NCBI RefSeq assembly: GCF_009882985.1
Contig: NZ_WTUZ01000022.1
Coordinates: forward strand, 1,333,310 to 1,397,309
Reading direction: 5' to 3'
From: Paenibacillus silvestris
Lineage (GTDB): Bacteria > Bacillota > Bacilli > Paenibacillales > NBRC-103111
Length of the DNA: 64,000 nucleotides
The notes beneath the pieces are model-generated. The model had not been told where the DNA came from, made no database searches, and saw only the letters and a list, made by a program, of their open reading frames with translations. Of this stretch, positions 23,242-33,100 are shown piece by piece (position 1 is the first letter of the stretch; every line of letters begins with the position of its first letter). The position numbers and the translations under genes are program-made.

Positions 23242-24817
23242 AGTGATGATCATTGATGACGAGTGGATTGTGCGCGAAGGTTTAAAGAGGACAATACCGT
23301 GGCAAGAGATGGGATGTGTGATTGTAGCTGATGCAGCTGACAGTGAAGAAGCGCTTAAGCGAATTGAAGAGCTTCGGCCTGATATTGTACTGTCGGATAT
23401 TCGGATGCCAGGTATGGATGGGCTTGAGCTTGTAGGCATCATTAATAGCAAATATCCGGATATTCAGGCGATTTTTCTAACAGGCTTTGACGACTTTACC
23501 TTCGCCCAGCAGGCTCTTAAGCTTGGAGCAAGTGACATTCTTTTAAAGCCATCCAATCCAGTGGAAATCCGCAGAGCCTTTAGTGAAACCACCAGTAAAC
23601 TTGCAGCCAAAAGGCAACAAGCAGCTTATCTCCAGAATCTGGAGAGCATGAAAAGAACCAGCCAGCCTTTGATACTGGAAAAAGTGATCCATAATCTGTT
23701 TAACGATAAAGCTGGTACAGATGATTTGAACTTGCTATACGAGCATCTGCAAGGAAACTTGGAGTCCTTCCATGCCTTTCGAGTGGCGATCATCGATTAT
23801 GGGCAGAGCCGTTCATCTGCTAGCCATGGTACGGGCAGTCTTCTTGAGCTATCCGCTATCGGTGCTGTTCTCACGGGTTATTCCTTCCTTATGCCTGTGC
23901 AGGTGGGAGCGGGCAGCTATGCGCTGCTGCTATTAGAATCTGCCGAAAAGCAATGGGAAACGGAGCTCCGGCAGGTGATTGAGTCTAAGCACGAACAGGA
24001 TGTAACCGTGAGCGTAAGTCAAGTTCACCATGGTCTGCTCACCCTGGCACAGGCTTATGAGGAAGCTCGCTTGGCTCAGCTTTATCAGGCCCTGCATAGG
24101 CAATCCGTGCTCATTCACTATGCATCCATAGCAAGTGAAGCTCATTCTTTCGTGAGTTGGGATGAGGCTGAACTCGTAGAAGCCGTTAAATGGGGTTCTG
24201 CAGCGAACTTGAAGGAAAGACTGCAAGCTTTGTACAAGGTTTTGTTATGGCAATCTGAGTCCAAGCATCTTGGACAGCAGCAGATTGGCATTCAATTGGC
24301 GTTCGGGGTGTATAACTTGTTAACACGTTATTTCCCAAATACGACTGGATTGCCTGATATGAAGCAATTTCTTGAAAATATGAGTCAGAGGCCCTCGATG
24401 GAGCATCTGATGGATGGGTTGGAACAAATGGCTAGTGAGGTGCAGCGGAATTATATGGCCAGCAAACATCAGAATAAGAGTGAGCTTGATGAAATCCTGG
24501 ACTATATTCACGAGCACTTTACAGAAGATCTTGTTATGTACGAATTTGCGCTTCAACTGCATATGAGTGAGAGCAAGTTTAGCAAGGTTTTTAAGAAAAA
24601 GGTTGGGAAAAGCTTCATGGATTATATCATTGAATTACGCATTAACAAGGCTAAGGAGCTGCTCATGGAACCCGAAGTGAGAATCGGTGAGATTGCGGCT
24701 ATGATCGGTTATCAGGATTCACGTTATTTCAGCCAATTGTTCAAAAGAGCGACGGGAGAACCACAGAAAAGCTTTCGCGAGAAGTTACAAAAGCTTAATA
24801 ATCCGACTGAAATTTAG
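23234..24817 (+). CDS. YesN-type response regulator with AraC DNA-binding domain
   Basis: 527 residues. The receiver domain has the acidic pocket Asp8/Asp9 and phospho-acceptor Asp55 (LSDIRMPGMDG), with the conserved lysine in ILLKPSNP. The central about 260 residues are the poorly conserved linker of YesN proteins. The C-terminal two-HTH AraC domain (YEFALQLHMSESKFSKVFKK, then IGEIAAMIGYQDSRYFSQLF) ends near residue 520. It overlaps the kinase gene, and the next gene has its own promoter with tandem GTTACC repeats, a plausible target of this regulator. Confidence 0.94.
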   Translation: MYKVMIIDDEWIVREGLKRTIPWQEMGCVIVADAADSEEALKRIEELRPDIVLSDIRMPGMDGLELVGIINSKYPDIQAIFLTGFDDFTFAQQALKLGASDILLKPSNPVEIRRAFSETTSKLAAKRQQAAYLQNLESMKRTSQPLILEKVIHNLFNDKAGTDDLNLLYEHLQGNLESFHAFRVAIIDYGQSRSSASHGTGSLLELSAIGAVLTGYSFLMPVQVGAGSYALLLLESAEKQWETELRQVIESKHEQDVTVSVSQVHHGLLTLAQAYEEARLAQLYQALHRQSVLIHYASIASEAHSFVSWDEAELVEAVKWGSAANLKERLQALYKVLLWQSESKHLGQQQIGIQLAFGVYNLLTRYFPNTTGLPDMKQFLENMSQRPSMEHLMDGLEQMASEVQRNYMASKHQNKSELDEILDYIHEHFTEDLVMYEFALQLHMSESKFSKVFKKKVGKSFMDYIIELRINKAKELLMEPEVRIGEIAAMIGYQDSRYFSQLFKRATGEPQKSFREKLQKLNNPTEI

Positions 24818-24833
24818 CGTACAAATCAGAATC

Positions 24834-24871
24834 GTTACCACATTGTTACCCACCTCCAATCGCTTTATAGT
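24834..24871 (+). promoter_or_regulatory. Promoter with tandem GTTACC boxes before the binding-protein gene
   Basis: TTGTTA (24843-24848), a 17-base spacer and TATAGT (24866-24871) form a sigma-A-like promoter. GTTACC occurs at 24834 and again at 24845, 11 bases apart; this one-turn direct repeat, overlapping the -35, is what a tandem-HTH AraC-type regulator would bind. It likely drives the ABC transporter/GDPD operon. Confidence 0.55.
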
Positions 24872-24908
24872 TAGCATGTACCTACAACATACAGGAGGCA
24901 AGGCTAGG

Positions 24909-26015
24909 ATGAGAAGTTTTAAAATAATGGGTGTGTCGATGGTAGTAACAATGAGTTTGATGGTGACAGCATGCGGAGCGGATACAAGTAAAAGCGGAAC
25001 GCCAACGGATAATGCGAAGGCAGCAGCTAGTCCATCAGCTGAACCGAAAGCAGCAGGAGCAGCTTCCAGCGAGCCGGTCAAATTAAGCGGCAAAGTGGTG
25101 GTCTATTCACCAAACACAGCAGACATTAATAATCCGATTGTTAAAGAATTCCAGGATTTCACAGGTGTGCAGGTAGAGCTCATTTCCGGAGGCACAGGAG
25201 AGCTCTTGAAAAGAGTTGAAGCTGAGAAAGCGAATCCCTTAGGCGATGTATTTTTTGGAGGCGATACAGCATCGCTGAAATCTTATGCGGGTTACTTCCA
25301 AGCCTACGAAACCAAGGAAAAGTCGAACCTTTCATCGGCGTACCTGAGCGCGGATAATCTGTACACCCCGTTTACCGTACTTCCGATGGTCATCATGTAT
25401 AACAAGGATCTTGTCACAGAAGCCGATAAGCCGAAGAGCTGGAATGATTTGCTGGATGCCAAATGGAAAGGCAAAATGGCCTTCGCAGATCCGGCGAAAT
25501 CGAGTTCTTCCTTCACGCAGCTAGCCACAATGCTCACGGCTTTTGGCAAGGACAACAATCAGGGATGGGATTATGTTAAGAAATTCGTGAAGAATCTAGA
25601 TGGGAAATTATTATCAAGTTCTGGACTTGTTTATAAAGGTGTAGGCGATAAAGAATTTGCTATCGGCGTTACGCTGGAAGAGGCAGCACTTCGTTATGTG
25701 GAAGGCGGGGCTCCTGTAGGCATTGTTTATCCATCCGAAGGTACGGTTGCTACACCTGACGGCATGGCGATTATAAAAGGAAGCAAAAACCAAGCAAATG
25801 CGCAAGCCTTTATCGATTTTGCGGCAGGCAAGAGTGTTCAAAACTTGTTGCAGAAAGAATTTTTACGCAGATCGGTAAGGAAAGATGCAAGCAACATTCA
25901 AGGGCTTCCTACGCTCGATGCTATTAAAAAAGTAGACTACGATTACGATTGGGTTTCACAAAATAAAAAAACGATCAGTGACCGGTTCATGAAGATTGTG
26001 ACAGGTCAAGAGTAG
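24909..26015 (+). CDS. ABC transporter substrate-binding lipoprotein, ferric/organophosphate (AfuA/FbpA) type
   Basis: A 368-residue type II periplasmic-binding-fold protein. The signal peptide ends in a lipobox (SLMVTACG), then an Ala/Ser/Pro-rich linker, then the fold (VVVYSPNTADINNPIVKEF, FFGGDTASLKSYAG, PKSWNDLLDAKWKGKMAFADP). This subfamily contains ferric-ion binders but also AfuA-like proteins that bind sugar phosphates, and phosphonate binders. The ATG at 24909 follows AGGAGG; an upstream in-frame ATG lacks a site. The phosphodiesterase gene in the same cluster favours an organophosphate such as glycerol 3-phosphate over iron, but this is inference. Confidence 0.9.
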   Translation: MRSFKIMGVSMVVTMSLMVTACGADTSKSGTPTDNAKAAASPSAEPKAAGAASSEPVKLSGKVVVYSPNTADINNPIVKEFQDFTGVQVELISGGTGELLKRVEAEKANPLGDVFFGGDTASLKSYAGYFQAYETKEKSNLSSAYLSADNLYTPFTVLPMVIMYNKDLVTEADKPKSWNDLLDAKWKGKMAFADPAKSSSSFTQLATMLTAFGKDNNQGWDYVKKFVKNLDGKLLSSSGLVYKGVGDKEFAIGVTLEEAALRYVEGGAPVGIVYPSEGTVATPDGMAIIKGSKNQANAQAFIDFAAGKSVQNLLQKEFLRRSVRKDASNIQGLPTLDAIKKVDYDYDWVSQNKKTISDRFMKIVTGQE

Positions 26016-26016
26016 A

Positions 26017-27108
26017 ATGAACATCGGATTTGAGCAAGTGACTAAGCTTTTTGGCCATTCTGTCGCCGTGAATCAGATCAATTTTACGATTCAGGATGGA
26101 GAATTCTTTACCCTTCTTGGTCCAAGCGGGTGTGGTAAAACGACGCTGCTCCGCATCATTGCTGGCTTTTATCGTCAGGATCAAGGCAATTTGTATTTTG
26201 GCTCGCGGTTAATGAATGAGGTACCTACGCATCAACGCAATATCGGTATGGTATTTCAGAATTATGCGATTTTCCCGCATATGTCAGTCTTTGATAACGT
26301 GGCCTACGGTCTCAAAGCGCGTAAAGTAAGCAAGCCTTTGATCGAAAAAAAAGTTATGGAAGCTTTGGAAATGGTAGAACTCCAGCACTTGAGAGACCGT
26401 TCACCGTCAGAAATGAGCGGTGGCCAACAGCAGCGTATTGCGTTAGCGCGAGCGGTTGTCATCGAGCCGGGATTACTGCTGATGGATGAACCTCTCTCTA
26501 ATTTAGATGCCAAACTAAGAATCAAGATGAGAGCGGATATCCGTGCTTTGCAAAAAAAACTGAAGATTACAACCATTTATGTAACACATGATCAAGAGGA
26601 AGCGTTAGCGGTTTCAGATCGAATAGCCGTTATGAGTGCGGGGACTGTGCAGCAAATCGGAAGTCCGCAAGATATATATTTATATCCGGAGAATCGAACG
26701 GTTGCCCATTTTATAGGTACTTCTAACTTCGTCGAAGCTGTCGTTAACAAATATGACGCCATGACAGGTTTAGCTACAATTCTACTTGGAACAATCACAC
26801 TGAAGCTTAAACTGAAGCGTAATTACGTAGGTAAAATATGGTTCTCCATTCGACCTGAGAGATTAATGATTGTTAAAGAACGCCAGCATCCTCAGCAGTT
26901 ACCTGGGGTGGTGGAGCAAGTCACATTCCTTGGTGGGAAAATCCAATATGGTATCCGCAGTGAAGGCAATCAGCTGTTTGAAGTGGATCATCAGCTTTCA
27001 GAAGCGGGAGATTTACTTGAGCAAGAGCAGCATGTGTATGTAGACCTCCAACTGGATCGGGCCATTGTTTTTGATGGTCTAGGACAGGAGGTTCTATATC
27101 GTGCCTGA
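26017..27108 (+). CDS. ABC transporter ATP-binding protein, FbpC/PotA type
   Basis: 363 residues. Walker A GPSGCGKTT is near residues 34-42, the signature MSGGQQQRIALARA, Walker B LLLMDEPLSNLD, then the H-loop in YVTHDQEEALAVSD. The C-terminal third is a TOBE/OB-type regulatory domain, as in FbpC, PotA and UgpC. The ATG lies two bases after the stop of the binding-protein gene. Its end overlaps the start of the fused permease by eight bases. It energises uptake through that permease. Confidence 0.94.
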   Translation: MNIGFEQVTKLFGHSVAVNQINFTIQDGEFFTLLGPSGCGKTTLLRIIAGFYRQDQGNLYFGSRLMNEVPTHQRNIGMVFQNYAIFPHMSVFDNVAYGLKARKVSKPLIEKKVMEALEMVELQHLRDRSPSEMSGGQQQRIALARAVVIEPGLLLMDEPLSNLDAKLRIKMRADIRALQKKLKITTIYVTHDQEEALAVSDRIAVMSAGTVQQIGSPQDIYLYPENRTVAHFIGTSNFVEAVVNKYDAMTGLATILLGTITLKLKLKRNYVGKIWFSIRPERLMIVKERQHPQQLPGVVEQVTFLGGKIQYGIRSEGNQLFEVDHQLSEAGDLLEQEQHVYVDLQLDRAIVFDGLGQEVLYRA

Positions 27109-28783
27109 CCGACATAGGCAGCCGAATGTCTTCCAACGCTTGCTGTCGAAGAAGCTGGATGTATGGACAATTGTAACGATTGTTATGTTTTTGTTTCTAC
27201 TCGGCTTCGTTGTGTACCCCTTGGCAACTCTGCTGATGAACAGCTTTTTTAATGAAGAGGGCCAGGTCACGCTGCACAATTATATGAACTTTATGAAGCT
27301 GAAATATTACTATATCGCTTTGTTCAACAGCTTCAAGGTATCCTTTTTTGCAACATTATTCGCTGTTCTAATCGGTGTGCCCTTAGCTTATCTGACGACG
27401 AGGTTCAACATTCGCTTCAAAGGAACTTTGAATATCTTGATTATCCTTTCGCTGATGTCGCCACCCTTCATTGGGGCGTATGCCTGGATCTTGCTGCTGG
27501 GGAACAATGGTTTCATTACAAGGTTTCTAAACATGATCGGAGTGCCGTTTGAATCCATTTATGGGTGGCAAGGAATCGTATTCGTCTTCACGATGCAGTT
27601 CTATCCGCATATTTATCTCTATGTTTCGGGCGCGCTCAAAACGATTGACTCGTCTTTGGAGGAGGCGGCGGAAAGCCTCGGCATGTCAGCCTGGCAACGC
27701 ATCCTTACGGTAACCCTGCCGTTAGTGCTTCCATCGCTATCTGCGGGGACTCTGCTTGTGTTTATGGAATCTTTTGCCGATTTTGGTACACCTATGCTGT
27801 TGGGACAAGGGTTTAAGCTGATGCCAGTACTGGCATACGAGCAGTTCGTTAATGAAATGGGAGGCAACCTATCCATGGCTAGTACGGTTAGTGCGGTCAT
27901 GTTGATATGTTCAACGCTGGTGCTGTTCATTCAGAGATTTATTTCTTCCCGTCATAATTACGCAACCTCGGGCATGCGGGTGGCCAAAGTTATGCAATTG
28001 CCGCTTTCCATGGGCTGGCTGCTGACAATCCTTGCTTTTATTCCCGTAAGCATATCGATTTTACCGCAATTGACCGTGATTATCTCCTCATTCTTGAAGA
28101 GGAAGGGCCCTGTGTTCCACAGTGGGTTCAGCTTCGATAGCTATGCGCAGATTGTCTACAAAGTACCGAAGGCAATTATGAATACCTTCAGTTTCTCGCT
28201 GGCTGCCATGGCGATTATGATCGTGATGGGGATCTTGGTCGCTTATGTTTTGGTACGTAGGCCATCGAAGGTTACGGGTTTGTTGGACTCAATCATCATG
28301 CTTCCTTATATTATTCCAGGCACGGTGCTTGGGATAAGTCTTATTATTGTATTCAACAAACCGCCAGTGCTGTTGACTGGGACCTGGATAATTCTAGTGA
28401 TTGCCTACGTGGTTCGTAAGATTTCCTACACGATTCGTTCCAGCGTGGGCATTCTGCAGCAATTGGAGCGGAGTGTCGAGGAGGCATCCATCAGCCTGGG
28501 CGTTCCTCCTATGAAAACCTTTTTCAAAACGACAGCTAGAATGATGATTCCTGGCGTTATGTCAGGTGCAATTATTAGCTGGGTGGCTGTGATCAATGAG
28601 CTCAGTACGACCATAGTTCTGTACCATGGAGCGACTGCAACCATATCAATCAGCATTTATACGGAAGTATTCAGCTCTAATTACGGTGCGGGCGCTGCGC
28701 TTGCGACCCTTCTATCGGCATGTACGTTGCTATCGCTTATTGTTGCTAAACAGTTTTCTAAGGGCTCCAAATTTATTTCGTAA
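27101..28783 (+). CDS. ABC transporter permease, two fused permease domains (FbpB/AfuB type)
   Basis: 560 residues with about 12 membrane segments in two homologous halves, so a single polypeptide makes the whole channel. Each half has an EAA loop contacting the ATPase: EEAAESLGMSAWQRILTVTLP in the first and EEASISLGVPPMKTFFKTT in the second. This fused form is typical of ferric and AfuB-type systems. Translation starts at a GTG behind AGGAGG, overlapping the ATPase gene by eight bases. The following binding-protein-like gene begins 37 bases after the stop. Confidence 0.94.
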   Translation: MPDRHRQPNVFQRLLSKKLDVWTIVTIVMFLFLLGFVVYPLATLLMNSFFNEEGQVTLHNYMNFMKLKYYYIALFNSFKVSFFATLFAVLIGVPLAYLTTRFNIRFKGTLNILIILSLMSPPFIGAYAWILLLGNNGFITRFLNMIGVPFESIYGWQGIVFVFTMQFYPHIYLYVSGALKTIDSSLEEAAESLGMSAWQRILTVTLPLVLPSLSAGTLLVFMESFADFGTPMLLGQGFKLMPVLAYEQFVNEMGGNLSMASTVSAVMLICSTLVLFIQRFISSRHNYATSGMRVAKVMQLPLSMGWLLTILAFIPVSISILPQLTVIISSFLKRKGPVFHSGFSFDSYAQIVYKVPKAIMNTFSFSLAAMAIMIVMGILVAYVLVRRPSKVTGLLDSIIMLPYIIPGTVLGISLIIVFNKPPVLLTGTWIILVIAYVVRKISYTIRSSVGILQQLERSVEEASISLGVPPMKTFFKTTARMMIPGVMSGAIISWVAVINELSTTIVLYHGATATISISIYTEVFSSNYGAGAALATLLSACTLLSLIVAKQFSKGSKFIS

Positions 28784-28820
28784 AACAGCTGCTCAGCAGC
28801 ATGAAAGGACGGTGAAGACA

Positions 28821-30077
28821 TTGAACATTCGGTGGCAGAAACATAAAAGGAAGCTTGGAGCCGCATTAACCCTATCGGTATGTCTGCTTATACTGCTATG
28901 GATCATGCGGCTGAATCAAAATCAGCCTCTCCAGTATGCTCTGCAAACGGATGTTTCTTTGACAGCATGGATTTATAGTAAACCAGTCAGTGAGCTGCTG
29001 ACCGATTTTCAAAATGAGCATCCTGGTATTCATATCCAAATTCGTACATTCCGCTCGGAAGAGCAGCTTCATGAAGAGCTGATGGCAGCCATTTCTGCAC
29101 ACGCACCACCCCATTTTGCTGAAATTGGCAGTGCCTATGGGATTGCAGAGTTGGCGGATACGGGGGCCTTGCTTCCCATGGACGAACGCATGTTACAAGA
29201 TATCGGGGAGTTGATCGACCCGAGATATGCAAGTGCTTTTCAGTACAATAACCAAATGTGGGCTATGCCCTATGGCACGGCTGTTCCCGTTATTTATTAC
29301 AATGAAAATTTGCTTGGCTACTCAGGGCTTTCCTTCAACACCGAGGCTATATCTTGGGACCAGCTAGTGTCCATTGGCATGAAGTTGACGCAGGATCACG
29401 ATGGCGATGAGAAGACGGATATTTGGGGGCTTGTCATGGACCCAGAAACACCTTGGTATTTGCGCAGCAGCATCTTTCTTCAAGATCCGGCATCCGAGAC
29501 TAGGGTGGAACGAATTTTCAAATTATGGCACGAGATGATCTATCGCTATCAAATAACGCCTCCCCTTAAGCATCATTTGGCCGTGAGTGATTTCATTAAC
29601 GGCAATGCTGGCTTACTTTTATCGTCATCGGAAAAGGAACTCATGCTAGAGCAATATATTGGAGGAACCTTTAAATTTGGTGTTTTGCCATTTCCAGCAT
29701 TTAGCGAAGAGGAAGCATTGGAGGCACGGGTGAGCGGCTTTGTTATGTTGAAGTCAGATGCAGGGATGGAAAGCGCTGTACGACAGATTATGGCCTTCCT
29801 GCTTTCCCCAGCTATTCAACAGCGTTTATTGCCTGAAGCTTCTAAGCTCTCTATTTTAAAAGGCAGTGAACCTAATCACGATGAGAAGCCGTTCTTATCA
29901 GCACGAGAAAGCACGATACAGAGACTAGCTGCAAGAAAGCTGTATGTGCCCGCCACGGAGAAGAAGAGTAAGAAGCATTGGGATCAAATGCTTAAGACCC
30001 AAGAACAACTAGAAGCTTCGGAGAATGTTTGTATCTCATGCTTGAGTGAAGCTACCGTGAATACGAATAAACCTTGA
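28821..30077 (+). CDS. Second, membrane-anchored solute-binding-like protein (family 1)
   Basis: About 418 residues. A basic N-terminus and one hydrophobic helix (LGAALTLSVCLLILLWIM) lack a proper lipobox, so the protein is probably held by an uncleaved signal anchor. The remainder is a family 1 extracellular binding-protein fold: DFQNEHPGIHIQIRTF, the EIGSAYGIAELADTGALLPMDE hinge region, MPYGTAVPVIYYNENLL and the typical ISWDQLVSIGMKLTQD. The longer upstream frame overlaps the permease gene; I prefer the TTG at 28821 with GGTGA upstream, though the GTG at 28812 is possible. Two unlike binding proteins in one transporter operon is unusual; it may be a sensor partner or serve another ligand. 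Confidence 0.8.
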   Translation: MNIRWQKHKRKLGAALTLSVCLLILLWIMRLNQNQPLQYALQTDVSLTAWIYSKPVSELLTDFQNEHPGIHIQIRTFRSEEQLHEELMAAISAHAPPHFAEIGSAYGIAELADTGALLPMDERMLQDIGELIDPRYASAFQYNNQMWAMPYGTAVPVIYYNENLLGYSGLSFNTEAISWDQLVSIGMKLTQDHDGDEKTDIWGLVMDPETPWYLRSSIFLQDPASETRVERIFKLWHEMIYRYQITPPLKHHLAVSDFINGNAGLLLSSSEKELMLEQYIGGTFKFGVLPFPAFSEEEALEARVSGFVMLKSDAGMESAVRQIMAFLLSPAIQQRLLPEASKLSILKGSEPNHDEKPFLSARESTIQRLAARKLYVPATEKKSKKHWDQMLKTQEQLEASENVCISCLSEATVNTNKP

Positions 30078-30115
30078 TGGATGAAACGACCTAGTACTTA
30101 TAAGGAGGACTAATC

Positions 30116-33100
30116 ATGCACCAAAATAAACGATCATTTCTACGCGGTACATACTCCTGTATGCTTTCTTTTATCCTGCTCTGGTCAACGATGATCTCTG
30201 TGCTGCCAGCAGTTGCAGCCGCTGCTGAACCAGAAAATATGAAACAGAATGCTGTATCTAGCGCCAGATTGCTTGAGTTAAATGTCAGTATAGGCAGTCT
30301 TAATCCGACATTTAGCCCAGATACAACAGATTATACCGCTGCTGTTCCTGTTGCCTATGATCAGGTTACCGTCACGCCTGTTGTAGAGGAGAATGGAGCG
30401 ACCGTTGCCGTTTCTATGAATGGTGAGAGCCCAACAACCGTGACAAGCGGAACGAACAGTTCGCCATTGAAACTGGAAATTGGGAATAATATCATTTCCG
30501 TAAAAGTGACGTCCAGCGACAGTACCGTAAGTCGTACTTATCGGATTACGGTGCCTAAGACGGCTGTCGTTCTTCAGCAGGGCATCAATGGCTATAGTGG
30601 TACAAAAGATGCGCATGTCAGTGAAGGCACACACGGGGCAAAAAACACCGGTATGAATAATGCGTTTGAAGTAGGATATTATGATGCATTAATGACGGAC
30701 CGGAAGCTTGGGCTCTTGCGTTTTGACTTGGCTTCAATTCCTTCTCAAGCGATCATTTCTGAAGCCAATCTGAATTTATTTCTGATGGGCACGCGTGTCC
30801 GCAATGGCAATCCTTTCAATAATAAAAATATTTATGTTCACGAGCTGACAAGTGACTGGGTCGAAGGTACAGGAACCGGCTTTGATGGAACCGTGAATGC
30901 ACCAGGTGTAGTTTGGAATACCAGACCCTCTTACAATGATACAGTTACCTCGGTGACCTACAATAATAAAGTTAATGTAGGAACAGCGCTAAACGTATGG
31001 TACTCTTGGCCGGTAACAGATTTAGTAAGAAGCTGGATGAACGGAAGCTTGCCTAATTATGGAGTCGTGATGAAAGAAGCCGATTCAACCAGCAATGCGG
31101 GCACACTCACTTCAACGAAGGATTTTGCTTCCGCACAATACCCAATAGCCGCAGCGCCGAGTGAAGCAATGACACCGAAGCTAAGTCTGACCTATAAGCT
31201 GCCACTGCAGGGCGTAAAGCTGGACAGCACGCAAGTGACACTAATTGTGGGAGATGCTCCGATACGTGTTAACGCATTTGCCAGACCCTTAAATGCTGCG
31301 GATACAGATATCGTGTGGTCATCTTCGAACACTGCAGTAGCAACGGTTGATGCAACAGGTAATATTACGGCCGTTGGGGCAGGGACTGCGATAGTAAAAG
31401 CAGCAGTTGGAGGATTTGAAGCTTCATTGAATGTGACAGTAACGGCTGCTTTCAACAAAGGCACATTAGCTGCTTTGAGCCTGAATGGAGCTAAACTTGA
31501 TCCAACTTTCAGCTCGAATCAGTTTAGTTACACAGCGAAGGTTCCGCTAAACGCGAGGCAAATTAGTATAGTACCAACAGCATCCGAGTTGAATGCGAAG
31601 ATAACGGTTCGCAGCGGAGATGGACAGCCGCAAACGGTTAACTCAGGCAGCAAGAGCTTGCCTTTTGCACTCGACTCTGGCAGAGCCACACTTATTGTAA
31701 AGGTTGAGTCTGTTGAGCCGCTGGAGCCAGGTGAAGTAGGCGTACATGAATATACAATTCAAGTGGCACCAAGGCTGCTTGGTGGGGAAGCCGATAAGAT
31801 TATCTCTAAATTCTTGGATCCGAACGGCGATGTTATGGTGATTGCTCATCGTGGAAATTGGCTCAACGGAAAGCCGGAGAATGGGCTGGATTCCATCCGT
31901 GAATCAATCTCTGAAGGCTTGGATATGGTAGAGCTGGATATTCGGAATACCCGAGACGGTGTACCGGTTCTTATGCATGATGATACGATTAACCGTACCA
32001 CGAACGGTAGCGGAAGCGTTTCTTCCTTCACGCTTTCTGAGATCAAGAACTTTTGTCTCAAAACGCTTAACGGAGCCGTGAGTAATCCTTGTGAAAAAAT
32101 ACCGACTTTAGAAGAAGCCATGCAAGTTGCCCGTGGCCATATTATGATTAATTTGGATAATAAAAACGCATTTAATCTAGCAAATCTGAATAGTATGTGG
32201 GAAATTCTTGAAAGAACAGATACGACGGATCATGCACTTTATAAAGCAAATGGGAGCTATAAATCCGTCATTACTTCCTTTATGACGCAATTTAAGGATT
32301 CGGCAACTGAACCGTTGTATATGTTGCTTGCTACGGATCAAGGCAGTGTCTATGATTATTTAAATCCACAGACAGCACTATTTCCTACACTTGCTGTAGA
32401 GCTAAGCTTCAGCAACGATGATGATCCGGTTATGGACCCGGCATTTCTCAAAAATATGCATAACCTCGGAGCAAGAGCTTGGGTTAACACCATTTACTCG
32501 GTACCTGGCTTGGTAGGCAGACATGGGGATTATGCCTTCCTTACGGATCCGACGGCAGGTTATCCATGGCTGTTGGGACGCGGAGTGGATATGTTCCAAA
32601 CGGATACGACCTCGCTGTTGTTGAAGTATCTGAAGGATAGACGCGATGCCGAAGGCGGCAATCCTGGTGTAACGCAAACCGTTGTCCTTCAAGATGGATT
32701 AAACGGCTATACAGGGACGGCGGATACCCATGTTGTGGAATTAACAGCAAACGATAACCATCTGCATAACTTTGGAGGCAATTCCCAGATAAAAATGGGG
32801 CCGATCAACCCGCTTATTAATTGGATGCCAGGCCAGGTAACGCAAAAAGTAAGCGCAATTACGGCAATAGGCTCAAACCCAGCCAATGAAACCAAAGAGA
32901 AGCTGTTGGATGCTGCGATAACAACCAAATGGTTAGCTTTCCAGGATACTTCTATCATTACAATGACAATGGAGCAGCCGACGAAGGTACAGGGGTATGC
33001 GATATCTTCTGCAGAGGATGCGCCAGGGAGAGATCCACGGAATTGGAAATTTGAAGGCTCGATGGATGGTTCAGATTGGGTAACCTTGGATACAAGGGCA

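Noticed and set aside
28626..28820. Upstream extension of the second binding-protein gene
   Set aside because: It overlaps the end of the permease gene out of frame and encodes no signal or domain.
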